NCBI GenBank assembly: GCA_947495575.1
Contig: CANLZL010000001.1
Location: forward strand, 930,001-994,000
Direction: 5' to 3'
Length of the DNA: 64,000 nt
Source: an uncultured Nioella sp.
GTDB lineage: Bacteria > Pseudomonadota > Alphaproteobacteria > Rhodobacterales > Rhodobacteraceae
Below are positions 42,101-49,449 of this stretch, one piece after another; position 1 is the stretch's first letter, and the number at the start of each line of letters is the position of its first letter. The notes under the pieces are model-generated. The model did no database searches. It saw only the letters and a list, made by a program, of their open reading frames with translations, and was not told the DNA's origin. The translations under genes and the position numbers were made by a program.

Positions 42101-42202
42101 GGGGAAACCATCCAGTTCAACAAGGTTGATGGCAGCACAGTGGCGACCAAAATCGTCAACCCCGTTTTCTATGACCCCGAGGGGGAAAAGCAGAATGTCT
42201 AA
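39188..42202 (+). CDS. soxA: Sarcosine oxidase alpha subunit
   Basis: 1004 aa, normal for SoxA. Order: a ferredoxin-like N-terminal domain (~10-110), an NAD/FAD-binding domain starting VLIVGGGIAGLQAA (~175), and a C-terminal GcvT-type folate domain (~600-1000) where the formaldehyde is passed to tetrahydrofolate. It carries NAD+ and binds folate. Start TAATG-overlaps soxD; the end overlaps soxG by 8 bases. Confidence 0.95.
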   Translation: MSTRLSSGGRLVNRSATCEFTFNGKRFTGFEGDTLASALLANGQTLMGRSFKYHRPRGVVASGAEEPNALMGIGKDGKFEPNQRATTAELFDGMQATTQNHWPSLELDVGAVNSALPRFLPAGFYYKTFMFPRPFWKHVFEPVIRKSAGLGKAPKDRDVDRYEHFYAFVDVLIVGGGIAGLQAALTAGASGARVLLVEQTAAWGGRAAVDGVEIDGQAAGEWINNTIQELKNMSNVRIRTRAMGAGVYDHGYSLVYERLTDHAPETGGPRHRLWRVRATQIITATGAIERPLSFAGNDIPGVMLASAVRDYVVNWGVSPGDRTVVVTNNDDAYRTALALLDAGLSVPAIIDARADVTGDLPQALRARGVDIRTGTGIATVKGGKTVAGVSVCAQAGEGAATDEIACDVVAMSGGWSPVVHLWSHCGGKLIWDEDHAHFRPDPDRAPVTHDGTAFVRTAGAAHGTMSTLDVLDSAAKSAIAAVEAAGFKATQHDLPLTNDVVEAPMSPVWMMPQGAGPAKRMKMWLDYQNDVKVSDVMLAAQEGYESVEHTKRYTTLGMATDQGKLSNINGLATLAIALNEDIPQVGTTTFRPPYTPISMGSIAGEARHDVFQPIRRTPIHEWHEAHGAYMEPVGQWRRPYCYPRNGESHDDAVAREVLATRQSLGLLDASTLGKIIVKGPDAAKFLDMLYTNMMSSLKPGKCRYGLMCNENGFLMDDGVVVRLDDETFLVHTTSGGAEHTHGHMEDWLQCEWWDWKVHTVNVTEQWAQIAVVGPNARKLLEKLGADFDLSAEGLPFMGWSEGKLGGFDARVFRISFSGELSYEIAVPASQGRVFWDALHAEGAEFNATAYGTEALHIMRAEKGFIMIGDETDGTVIPQDLGLGWAISKKKEDYLGKRAQERSHMTDPKRWKLVGLETLDGSVLPDGSYAVADGTNANGQGNTQGRVTSTYHSPTLGKGIAMGLVLNGPDRMGETIQFNKVDGSTVATKIVNPVFYDPEGEKQNV

Positions 42203-42758
42203 GGCAAGCGCATTGATGGGGGCCCGCAGCGATGGGGCGACAATGGTCGAAGAGATGGGACTGCGAGGGATGATAACCGTCAAAGGGGATCTGTCCGACA
42301 TCGACCTGAAAAACGCAGTCACTGGTACCTCAGGCCTGGACTTTCCGGCACAGCGGCAAATCTCAACTGTGGAAGAGCGCGCGCTGGCGTGGATGGCCCC
42401 GGATGAACTGTTGTTGCTCTGCCCGCATGATGAGGCAGATCAGATGGTGGCCACGATCTCCAGACATCTGGCAGGGCAGTTCGCCACGGTTATTAATGTC
42501 TCAGACGCTCGTGCGATGTTCCGGGTCTCTGGACCTGACGCGCGGGAAGTTCTGGCCAAGCTTGCCCCTGTCGATTTGCATCCAGACAGTTTTGGCCCCG
42601 GTGAGATGCGCCGAACCCGGTTGGCGCAGGTAGCCGCTGCCATCTGGCAAAGCGACGATGACGAGTTTTTAGTCGTGTGCTTTCGGTCAGTTGCTCAATA
42701 TGTTTTCGATATCCTCAGCTTGTCTGCCCAGGACGGCAGCGATGTTGGGTATTTCTAG
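42195..42758 (+). CDS. soxG: Sarcosine oxidase gamma subunit
   Basis: 187 aa. The family segments are MITVKGDL, GLDFPAQRQI, LAWMAPDELLLLCP, VINVSDARAMFRVSGPDAREVLAKLAPVD and the WQSDDDEFLVVCFRS end, as in SoxG, itself GcvT-like. ATG 42195 lies inside the soxA end (8-base overlap) and follows GGGGGAAAAGCAGA. The gene completes the heterotetramer. Confidence 0.93.
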   Translation: MSKASALMGARSDGATMVEEMGLRGMITVKGDLSDIDLKNAVTGTSGLDFPAQRQISTVEERALAWMAPDELLLLCPHDEADQMVATISRHLAGQFATVINVSDARAMFRVSGPDAREVLAKLAPVDLHPDSFGPGEMRRTRLAQVAAAIWQSDDDEFLVVCFRSVAQYVFDILSLSAQDGSDVGYF

Positions 42759-42902
42759 TCCTGAACGCAGGGCAATTCGATCCTGAGGATGGATTTCGCG
42801 CCTGCGCACAGAAAATCCTGACCGAAACACTTGACCAATCGGGGCGTTCGCCTCAGGTAATGGGCATCAGATTTTACCCGCGAACACCAAAGGGGGCCAA
42901 CA

Positions 42903-43502
42903 ATGGCATTCGAACTTCCCGATCTTCCTTACGCCCATGATGCTCTGGCCGACAAAGGCATGTCTGCAGAGACGCTGGAATACCACCACGACCTGCACCA
43001 CAATGCTTATGTCACCAACGGCAATGCCGCGATTGCCGGTACAGAGTGGGAGGGTAAAACCCTCGAAGAGATCATTACCGGTACCTACAATGCTGATGCG
43101 GTTGCCCAGAACGGCATTTTCAACAACATCAGCCAGCTTTGGAACCACAACCAGTTCTGGGAAATGATGGGCCCGGGCACAAGCGCGATGCCATCCGAGC
43201 TGGAAGCGGCGCTGAACGAAAACTTTGGCTCGGTCGATGAGTTCAAATCGCAATTCTCGGCTGCTGGCGCCGGTCAGTTCGGCTCTGGCTGGGCGTGGCT
43301 GGTCAAAAACGCAGACGGCTCGCTGGCTGTTACCAAAACCGAAAACGGTGTGAACCCGCTTTGCTTTGGTCAGACCGCGCTTTTGGGCTGCGATGTATGG
43401 GAGCACTCCTATTACATCGATTTCCGCAACAAGCGTCCGGCCTATCTGACCAACTTCCTCGACAATCTGGTCAACTGGGAAAACGTTGCGTCGCGCATGT
43501 AA
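42903..43502 (+). CDS. sodB: Superoxide dismutase, iron type
   Basis: 199 aa Fe/Mn SOD. Metal ligands are H28 (EYHHDLHH), H82 (WNHNQFW), D164 and H168 (DVWEHSYY). Q78 in NNISQLWNH sits at the position that favours iron. It converts superoxide to H2O2 and O2 in the cytoplasm. GGGGGCC with AAAGGGGG precedes ATG 42903. It lies 144 bases behind soxG, with its own terminator, so a separate promoter is likely; none is clear. Confidence 0.95.
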   Translation: MAFELPDLPYAHDALADKGMSAETLEYHHDLHHNAYVTNGNAAIAGTEWEGKTLEEIITGTYNADAVAQNGIFNNISQLWNHNQFWEMMGPGTSAMPSELEAALNENFGSVDEFKSQFSAAGAGQFGSGWAWLVKNADGSLAVTKTENGVNPLCFGQTALLGCDVWEHSYYIDFRNKRPAYLTNFLDNLVNWENVASRM

Positions 43503-43520
43503 CGCTTCCAAATAAACTTG

Positions 43521-43561
43521 AAAAAGGCCCTGCCAGATACAGTCCGGCAGGGCCTTTTTTT
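43521..43561 (+). terminator. sodB rho-independent terminator
   Basis: AAAAAGGCCCTGCC (43521-43534) pairs with GGCAGGGCCTTTTTT (from 43546) around an 11-base loop and runs into a T tract. It is 18 bases behind sodB. Confidence 0.93.
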
Positions 43562-43629
43562 GTCAGAAAATGCCAACACAAAAAATGTGGTAAGGTAGCA
43601 AAAAAGCAATTCCGATTTGGGAGGTCGCA

Positions 43630-45123
43630 ATGAAGGTCTGGCTGGCATTGGTGTTTTGTTTGGCTCTGTTTCCCCGGCTTGCAGTGGCGCAGCCGGTGTA
43701 TGAGACCGAAGTGGGCCGGGTCTGTATCGACAGATGGACCCAGTATTTCGCCCGAACATTGAACAGTTTTTCTGGCGACGCCAGCTTTAACGCGCAACGT
43801 CCTTGGTCAATTAACCAATATGGGGTGATGGCCTCGCGTTCTGGAGGGTCGGCCTTTGAGCCGGATGGCTGGGCCGCGCAATACAATGCGGACAGGGCGA
43901 CCTATCTTTGGCTGACAAACCCTGTCGGGCTGACCGCGCCCTTTTGGTCAAACCCGAATTTCAACGCCGCCGGATTAGAGGGTCTGCAATCCTGGGTGGC
44001 GGGATGTATTTCCGATGCAGGGGGCTTAACCGGCGGAGGGGCTCCGGCGCCCGATGGGCCACCGTATGAAACAGCCTTGGGTCGCGCCTGCATCGATCGC
44101 TGGACGCAATATACGGCGCGGACCCTGAACAGCTATTCCGGCGATGCGAATTACAATGCACAGCGTCCGTGGTCGATCAATCAATACGGGCTTTTCGCCT
44201 CGCGCAGTGGTGGATCGGCGTTCGAACCTGATGGATGGGCGAGCCAGTATAACGCAGATCGCGCGACGTTTCTGTGGCTGACCCATACTGAGATGTCGCC
44301 GGTCCCGACATGGAGCAACCCAAATTTCAACGCGGCCGGTCTGGCGCATTTGCGGCCTTGGGTCCTGTCTTGCATCGCCGATGCGGGTGGCAGCGTTGGT
44401 GGCGGCGCGACAGGAACACCTGGACCTGCGGGAGGAGGATCGACCGGCGGCACCGTTGGCGCGACACCGCCCACCGGATCTCCAGGGACGCCTGTTCCAG
44501 TGACCGGCTGGGTTCCTACTGGCCGATGCCCCGACAGCCTGTCGCCGGTTTCGTCTTATCCCGGGGCAATACTGGGCTGTACCTGCCAGGCCGATCAGAT
44601 TACCGGCACGGTCTGGGGGTCGCACCCCTATACGTTTGACAGCAGCCTTTGCATGGCGGCTGTTCACGCCGGTGCAATATCGTCGTCAGGCGGCGTGGTC
44701 TGGGCCACGGTGACAGATACACTGCCGGCCTTTGTCGGAACATCGCGCAACGGAATTACAACGCAGGATTATGGCGAATACGGGCCGACAATGACGATTT
44801 TGAACGCCGGGGCGGTTGCGAGTTTTTCGGTGGTTGAGCAAGTAGCAGCGTGCCCGTCTACCATGGGGGCAGAGCTTGAGACCGTGCGATGCCATTGCAA
44901 CCCCGATCGGATGACCGGGATATCTGGGATCTGGGGGACAAATGGCTACACGTTTGACAGCAATATTTGCATCGCGGCGCGCCATGCCGGTGTAGTCAGC
45001 CCAGATGGTGGTATAGTCACCGTCGAGCGCATCCCGGATCTGGGCAATTATGTCGGTACCACCCAAAACGGTGTTACATCAGGCAGTTACGGCGCGTGGG
45101 AAGGGGCGTTTGTCTTTCGTTAG
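43630..45123 (+). CDS. Secreted protein with two N-terminal repeats and two LCCL domains
   Basis: 497 aa. Signal peptide 1-20 (MKVWLALVFCLALFPRLAVA). Residues 22-132 and 144-254 are near copies of one ~110-residue module I cannot name; each has a Cys pair (C32/C126, C154/C248), a CIDRWTQY start, FNAQRPWSINQYG-type core and WSNPNFNAAGL. A Gly/Thr/Pro linker (~255-297) leads to two LCCL-like domains (~300-392 and ~408-496), each with four cysteines (C300, C317, C319, C341; C408, C421, C423, C447) and the hallmark YTFDSxxCxAAxHAG. LCCL domains occur in animal and some bacterial secreted proteins; their ligand is uncertain. GGGAGGTCGC precedes the ATG. No partner gene is apparent. Confidence 0.85.
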   Translation: MKVWLALVFCLALFPRLAVAQPVYETEVGRVCIDRWTQYFARTLNSFSGDASFNAQRPWSINQYGVMASRSGGSAFEPDGWAAQYNADRATYLWLTNPVGLTAPFWSNPNFNAAGLEGLQSWVAGCISDAGGLTGGGAPAPDGPPYETALGRACIDRWTQYTARTLNSYSGDANYNAQRPWSINQYGLFASRSGGSAFEPDGWASQYNADRATFLWLTHTEMSPVPTWSNPNFNAAGLAHLRPWVLSCIADAGGSVGGGATGTPGPAGGGSTGGTVGATPPTGSPGTPVPVTGWVPTGRCPDSLSPVSSYPGAILGCTCQADQITGTVWGSHPYTFDSSLCMAAVHAGAISSSGGVVWATVTDTLPAFVGTSRNGITTQDYGEYGPTMTILNAGAVASFSVVEQVAACPSTMGAELETVRCHCNPDRMTGISGIWGTNGYTFDSNICIAARHAGVVSPDGGIVTVERIPDLGNYVGTTQNGVTSGSYGAWEGAFVFR

Positions 45124-45132
45124 AGTGCTTGG

Positions 45133-45163
45133 CCCCGGGCAACTGGACTGGCATCGCCCGGGG
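45133..45163. terminator. GC-rich hairpin between convergent genes
   Basis: CCCCGGGC (45133-45140) pairs with GCCCGGGG (45156-45163) around a 15-base loop; outer bases (TGCT, AGCA) can extend the stem. No T tract follows. It lies between the ends of the LCCL gene and the tryptophanase gene. Confidence 0.55.
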
Positions 45164-45171
45164 AGCATGCA

Positions 45172-46536
45172 TCAGATAGGTGCAAATTGGCAGGTGAAGT
45201 GACGCAAAAGGTTGGGTTCCTTTACGATTTTGTAGCGGGGTAACTTATCCTTTGTCTTTGCTAATTCCTCGAACACTTCCACGATGTAGTCTGTATGGCT
45301 CTGCGTATATGTGCGGCGCGGCATGGCCAGCCGCACAAGATCCATCGCGGCGGGTTTTTCGGATCCGTCGGGCTGCCTGCCAAACATGGCTGTGCCGATC
45401 TCGCAGCTTCGGATGCCCCCTATTTCATAAAGGGCCACGGCCAGCGCCTGACCGGGATATGATAGCGGCGGAATATGCGACAACCATGCCCGCGCATCAA
45501 TGAACACCGCATGCCCACCGGCAGGTTTGACCACCGGAACACCAAGGGCATCCAGCCGTTCAACCAGATAGGTATTGGCGCGAATGCGATAACGCAGGTA
45601 GTCCTCATCGACGATTTCGCTCAGTCCCTGCGCCAGTGCCTCCAGATCGCGGCCCGCAAGTCCGCCATAAGTGGGGAAGCCTTCGGTCCGGATCAGTTCG
45701 GCCCGCGCACGTTCGGCCAAACCATCATCGTTTAGGGCCAGCCATCCGCCGATATTGCCAAAAGCGTCTTTCTTGGCGCTCATCGTCATGCCATCGGCCA
45801 ATGAAAAGCAGTCACGCACAATTTCAGGAATTGACCTGTCCGCTTGTCCGCGCTCACGTGATTTGATGAACCAGGCATTTTCGGCAAAACGGCATCCGTC
45901 GATGAAAAACGGTTTGCCATAGCGTTTGGCCAACTCAGCGACCCCTTGGATGTTCTCCAAACTGACAGGCTGCCCGCCGCCGGCATTATTGGTGATGGTC
46001 AGCATAACGCAGGGAACTGCGTCACCATAGCTGTCCAAGAACGCGGCAAGCTTTTGCAGGTCCATGTTCCCTTTGAAGGGGTGCGTGCTGGCCGGATCAT
46101 TACCGTCTGCGATCACCAGGTCATACGCTTCGGCCCCTGAGGCCTCGATATTGCCGCGGGTTGTATCAAAATGCGTGTTGGAGGGAATGACATGGCCATC
46201 GCCGCCGAAAATGGAGAACAAGATGGCCTCAGCCGCCCGACCCTGATGGGTGGGAATCACGTGACGGAAGGGCATGAGATTCTTAACCGCTGCCTCAAAT
46301 CGGTAGAATGAGGGCGATCCGGCATAGCTTTCATCGCCGCGTTGCACGGCTGCCCATTGGGCCGCGCTCATGGCGCCGGTGCCGCTATCGGTCAAAAGGT
46401 CAATAATCACGTCATCTGATTTAAGCGCAAAGAGGTTGAAATTTGCCTCCCTGATCAGTTCAGCGCGCTCTTGCGCGGTGGTCATTCGAATGGGTTCAAC
46501 CGATTTGATGCGAAAGGGTTCGATGATGGTTTCCAT
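45172..46536 (-). CDS. tnaA: Tryptophanase (tryptophan indole-lyase)
   Basis: 454 aa PLP enzyme of the tryptophanase/tyrosine phenol-lyase family: it splits tryptophan to indole, pyruvate and ammonia. PLP lysine is K256 in MSAKKD. The start METIIEPFRIKSVEPIRMTT looks like tyrosine phenol-lyase, but two specificity positions are tryptophanase-like: D124 in HFDTT (Thr in TPL) and I380 in SCEIG (Arg in TPL). So tryptophan is the more likely substrate. ATG 46536 has AGGAG 8 bases ahead; a longer start at 46572 would add 12 residues. It is 149 bases behind the LOG gene on the same strand. Confidence 0.85.
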   Translation of the reverse strand: METIIEPFRIKSVEPIRMTTAQERAELIREANFNLFALKSDDVIIDLLTDSGTGAMSAAQWAAVQRGDESYAGSPSFYRFEAAVKNLMPFRHVIPTHQGRAAEAILFSIFGGDGHVIPSNTHFDTTRGNIEASGAEAYDLVIADGNDPASTHPFKGNMDLQKLAAFLDSYGDAVPCVMLTITNNAGGGQPVSLENIQGVAELAKRYGKPFFIDGCRFAENAWFIKSRERGQADRSIPEIVRDCFSLADGMTMSAKKDAFGNIGGWLALNDDGLAERARAELIRTEGFPTYGGLAGRDLEALAQGLSEIVDEDYLRYRIRANTYLVERLDALGVPVVKPAGGHAVFIDARAWLSHIPPLSYPGQALAVALYEIGGIRSCEIGTAMFGRQPDGSEKPAAMDLVRLAMPRRTYTQSHTDYIVEVFEELAKTKDKLPRYKIVKEPNLLRHFTCQFAPI

Positions 46537-46685
46537 CACGGGGCTCCTGATATCCGGCCCCGGAATACGCACGGCAACTCTGATCTCGTGAAGGGCCGAA
46601 GCGCCGCGGTTGTTCGGCGATCCGAACCGCGCTCAGCGCCCTAAATGCGAGTTGCGGTGTGACTGTATCTGCTTTGAAAATCAGG

Positions 46686-47240
46686 TCAAGTTTTGTGAGT
46701 GCCTGCGTTGAGTTTCGCCAAAACAGATGCGGCATCCGGGCAAATCGCAACAAAGTCCAACAGACTTGAATCGGCGAAACCCTGATCCACAACATGATCG
46801 GACAATGCGATGAGCTTGTCCCAGTAGTCATCTGTATTCATTAGAATAATTGGCTTTTCGTGTAGCCCCAGCTGTCGCCAGGTCAGCACCTCGAAAAACT
46901 CATCCAATGACCCCGCGCCGCCGGGCATCACCACGATGGCATCGGCATTCATCACCATGACCTTTTTGCGTTCATGCATGGTTTCGGTGACGATGAACGT
47001 ATCCAGGTCGGTCTTGCCAACTTCACGATCCAAAAGGTGCTTTGGAATGACGCCGAATGTTGTCCCACCAGCGGATTGGGCCGCAGAGGCGACGGCGCCC
47101 ATTAAACCGACATCTCCGGCCCCGTAAACAAGGCGCATTCCGGCCTCTGCAAGGCCAGTGCCGAGCGCGCGCGCTTCCCGCTCATAGGCTGGATTGTTCC
47201 CAAAACGAGAGCCACAATAGACACACACGGAATATGACAT
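46686..47240 (-). CDS. LOG-family protein (TIGR00730 type)
   Basis: 184 aa Rossmann-like protein with SVCVYCGSR at the start and the PGGAGSLDEFFEVLTW motif (PGGxGTxxE class) that binds nucleoside 5'-phosphate. LOG proteins release the base from nucleoside monophosphates; in plants and some bacteria the base is a cytokinin. In bacteria many members have an uncertain role. ATG 47240 is the family start; a longer frame upstream is low-complexity. It shares its divergent gap with the LysM gene. Confidence 0.9.
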   Translation of the reverse strand: MSYSVCVYCGSRFGNNPAYEREARALGTGLAEAGMRLVYGAGDVGLMGAVASAAQSAGGTTFGVIPKHLLDREVGKTDLDTFIVTETMHERKKVMVMNADAIVVMPGGAGSLDEFFEVLTWRQLGLHEKPIILMNTDDYWDKLIALSDHVVDQGFADSSLLDFVAICPDAASVLAKLNAGTHKT

Positions 47241-47267
47241 GGTTGAAAGACCTGACCAGAAGGTGTT

Positions 47268-47296
47268 TTGACCCGTGATAGACCTGTTGTTAAGGT
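47268..47296 (+). promoter_or_regulatory. Possible sigma-70-type promoter for LysM gene
   Basis: TTGACC (47268-47273), a 17-base spacer and TAAGGT (47291-47296), 58 bases before the LysM start. The -35 box is good; the -10 box is moderate. Confidence 0.4.
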
Positions 47297-47353
47297 CGCA
47301 CAACTGCATGGGCCCAAAGGGGAGAGGCCCAGCCACTGGGGGAGCGGAAATAT

Positions 47354-49330
47354 ATGGCACTCGGGTCTGGAGCCGGACTGGGAATAGGCACGCTTGCTGC
47401 GGGCGGCGCGGTTGTGGCCGTGGCCGGGGTGATCGTTTATCAAGTGGCCTTCGCGCCGGATCCGGTGGCTGAGCCCACTGCCCCAATTGAAATTGCCAAT
47501 GTTCCGGAGGAGCCAGTTCAGACTGCGACGGCTGAGGTCGTTGTCGAGACGCCCGAAGTCATTGCTGACAATCCTGTCGTTGAGGCGCCGCCGGAAATTG
47601 CAGAGGTACCCCAAGAGCAGCAAATGCCGACGCCCCTTGTCGCACCCAGTTTCGATCTTGTGCGCGTTGACGCGGCGGGCGGAGCGATTATTGCCGGACA
47701 GGCTGAACCAAATGCGCAGCTCTTATTGCGACTGGATGGGCAAGAGGTTCACACGGCCTCTGCCGATGGGGCCGGGGATTTTGTCGCGATGTTGACGATC
47801 CCCGCGTCGGAAGTGCCACAAATATTGAGCATCGAAATGCTATTGGACGGGCAAGATCCGCTCAGATCTGACTCCAGCGTAATTATCTCGCCAACGCTTG
47901 TTCCTGTGGAAACAGCTGAGGCTTTGGCTGGAGTTGAGAACGAGGCCTTGCCAGTTGCTGATCCGCAAGAGGATGAGCCAATTGAGTTGGCATTATTGGA
48001 TGATGCGCCGGATACTATGGCGACGCCGTCGGTTCCCGATCAACCCGCCGTTCCCGAAACGCCGGTAACAGTTTCACAAGAGCCAGCGACGACAGTTGCC
48101 ACAGAGGCCGTGCCGGACACAGTTATTGAAACGGCCACGGTAGCAGAGAACGATGCCGCAACAGTGCCTGAGATCGATACGGATCCGGTTGAAACCGGTG
48201 ATGTGGTCTATCTGGCCTCTGACGAAAGTGTCGTCGATGAAATCACTCCTCAGGATCCCACGATTGAACTCACAGACTCTGATATAGTTGTAGACGTTCA
48301 AGTCGAGGTTCCGGCAGTGCCGTCTGACGAAGCTCAGGTTGCGTCTTTGGTTGAAGATGAAGAGCCTTCGCCGGTTCCGTCAGAGCCTGTGCTGGACCAG
48401 CCATTGATATCGGATTCCGGTGGAACCAGCGAGGCCGAGCCAACAGAAGAGCTTGAGGTGGCAAGCACAGACCTCACCGATGCACCTCCGTCGACAGACA
48501 CGCTGGCCCCTTCGGCCAACCCATTACCCGTGACAGATAGGCCGGTCGCCTCGACCAGCCCAACGCAGCGTCCGGACACCGAACTTGCCGATGCGTCCGC
48601 AGAAAGCACGAACGTAGAGCCGGTCGAAGAGGTTTCCGGCGCAGTTGGGTCGAACGGGGATGTGCCTGCTGCGCCGCAGCCCGAGGCCGTCGCAGATCTG
48701 GCCGCTCCGGAAGCCCCGGCCCCCGCAAATCCAGCCCCCTCGAACTCTGCGCCCTCGAATTCTGCGCCCGAGACTGAGGCGCAGGCGCCGACGGTTTTGT
48801 TGGCCGATAGTGACGGCATCCGTGTTTTGCAATCTGGGCCTGGCCCGGTGCCACAGGTGCAGGAACAAATTGTGCTAGACACGATTTCTTATGACACTGA
48901 AGGCGAGGTCATTCTTGCCGGGCGGGGGCCAGCGGAATCCGACGTGCGGTTCTATCTGGACAATCAGCCGGTGCAGCTGGCTGAGATCGACCAAAGCGGT
49001 GCCTGGCGCACACCGTTGCCGCAAGTGGATCCCGGCACCTACACGTTGCGTCTGGACGAAGTGGCGCAATCGGGTGAAGTGCAAAGCCGGATCGAAACAC
49101 CGTTCCAGCGCGAAGAACCCGAATTGGTGCAAAGTCTGCCGCAAAGCGCGGAGGGGCAAGTTGTGACGGTTCAGTGGGGCAACACGCTATGGGGGATAGC
49201 GCAGGAATACCTGGGCGAGGGCGTTGCCTATGTTCAGGTTTACGAGGCCAATCGCGACCTTATCCGAAATCCTGATCTGATTTATCCCGGTCAAATTTTT
49301 GCAATTCCTGACAGAGATAGCGACAACTGA
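47354..49330 (+). CDS. LysM-domain envelope protein with long acidic spacer
   Basis: 658 aa. A Gly/Ala/Val membrane anchor (~8-33) is followed by ~450 residues of Pro/Glu/Asp/Thr/Val-rich, low-complexity sequence holding two small beta-type modules: one at ~98-165 (FDLVRVDAAGGAIIAGQAEPNAQLLLRLDG...) and a similar one at ~505-580 (VILAGRGPAESDVRFYLDN...). The last ~50 residues are a LysM domain (GQVVTVQWGNTLWGIAQEYLGEG) that binds peptidoglycan. Probably a periplasm-spanning anchor protein, as often found in roseobacters; function unknown. GGGGAGCGG precedes ATG 47354. Confidence 0.85.
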   Translation: MALGSGAGLGIGTLAAGGAVVAVAGVIVYQVAFAPDPVAEPTAPIEIANVPEEPVQTATAEVVVETPEVIADNPVVEAPPEIAEVPQEQQMPTPLVAPSFDLVRVDAAGGAIIAGQAEPNAQLLLRLDGQEVHTASADGAGDFVAMLTIPASEVPQILSIEMLLDGQDPLRSDSSVIISPTLVPVETAEALAGVENEALPVADPQEDEPIELALLDDAPDTMATPSVPDQPAVPETPVTVSQEPATTVATEAVPDTVIETATVAENDAATVPEIDTDPVETGDVVYLASDESVVDEITPQDPTIELTDSDIVVDVQVEVPAVPSDEAQVASLVEDEEPSPVPSEPVLDQPLISDSGGTSEAEPTEELEVASTDLTDAPPSTDTLAPSANPLPVTDRPVASTSPTQRPDTELADASAESTNVEPVEEVSGAVGSNGDVPAAPQPEAVADLAAPEAPAPANPAPSNSAPSNSAPETEAQAPTVLLADSDGIRVLQSGPGPVPQVQEQIVLDTISYDTEGEVILAGRGPAESDVRFYLDNQPVQLAEIDQSGAWRTPLPQVDPGTYTLRLDEVAQSGEVQSRIETPFQREEPELVQSLPQSAEGQVVTVQWGNTLWGIAQEYLGEGVAYVQVYEANRDLIRNPDLIYPGQIFAIPDRDSDN

Positions 49331-49449
49331 ACCATCTCCTTGCAAAAATGCACAATGAGATCACCGTTTCGTGAGGTGGTCATCGCTGGCGTCTCCGCAT
49401 AGATAATAGCCGAATTTCGATCATTCTCTATTTTGCAGGGATCCGCCCA

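Noticed and set aside
45172-46536. Tyrosine phenol-lyase as the first call
   Set aside because: Residues D124 and I380 agree with tryptophanase; TPL has Thr and Arg at these places.
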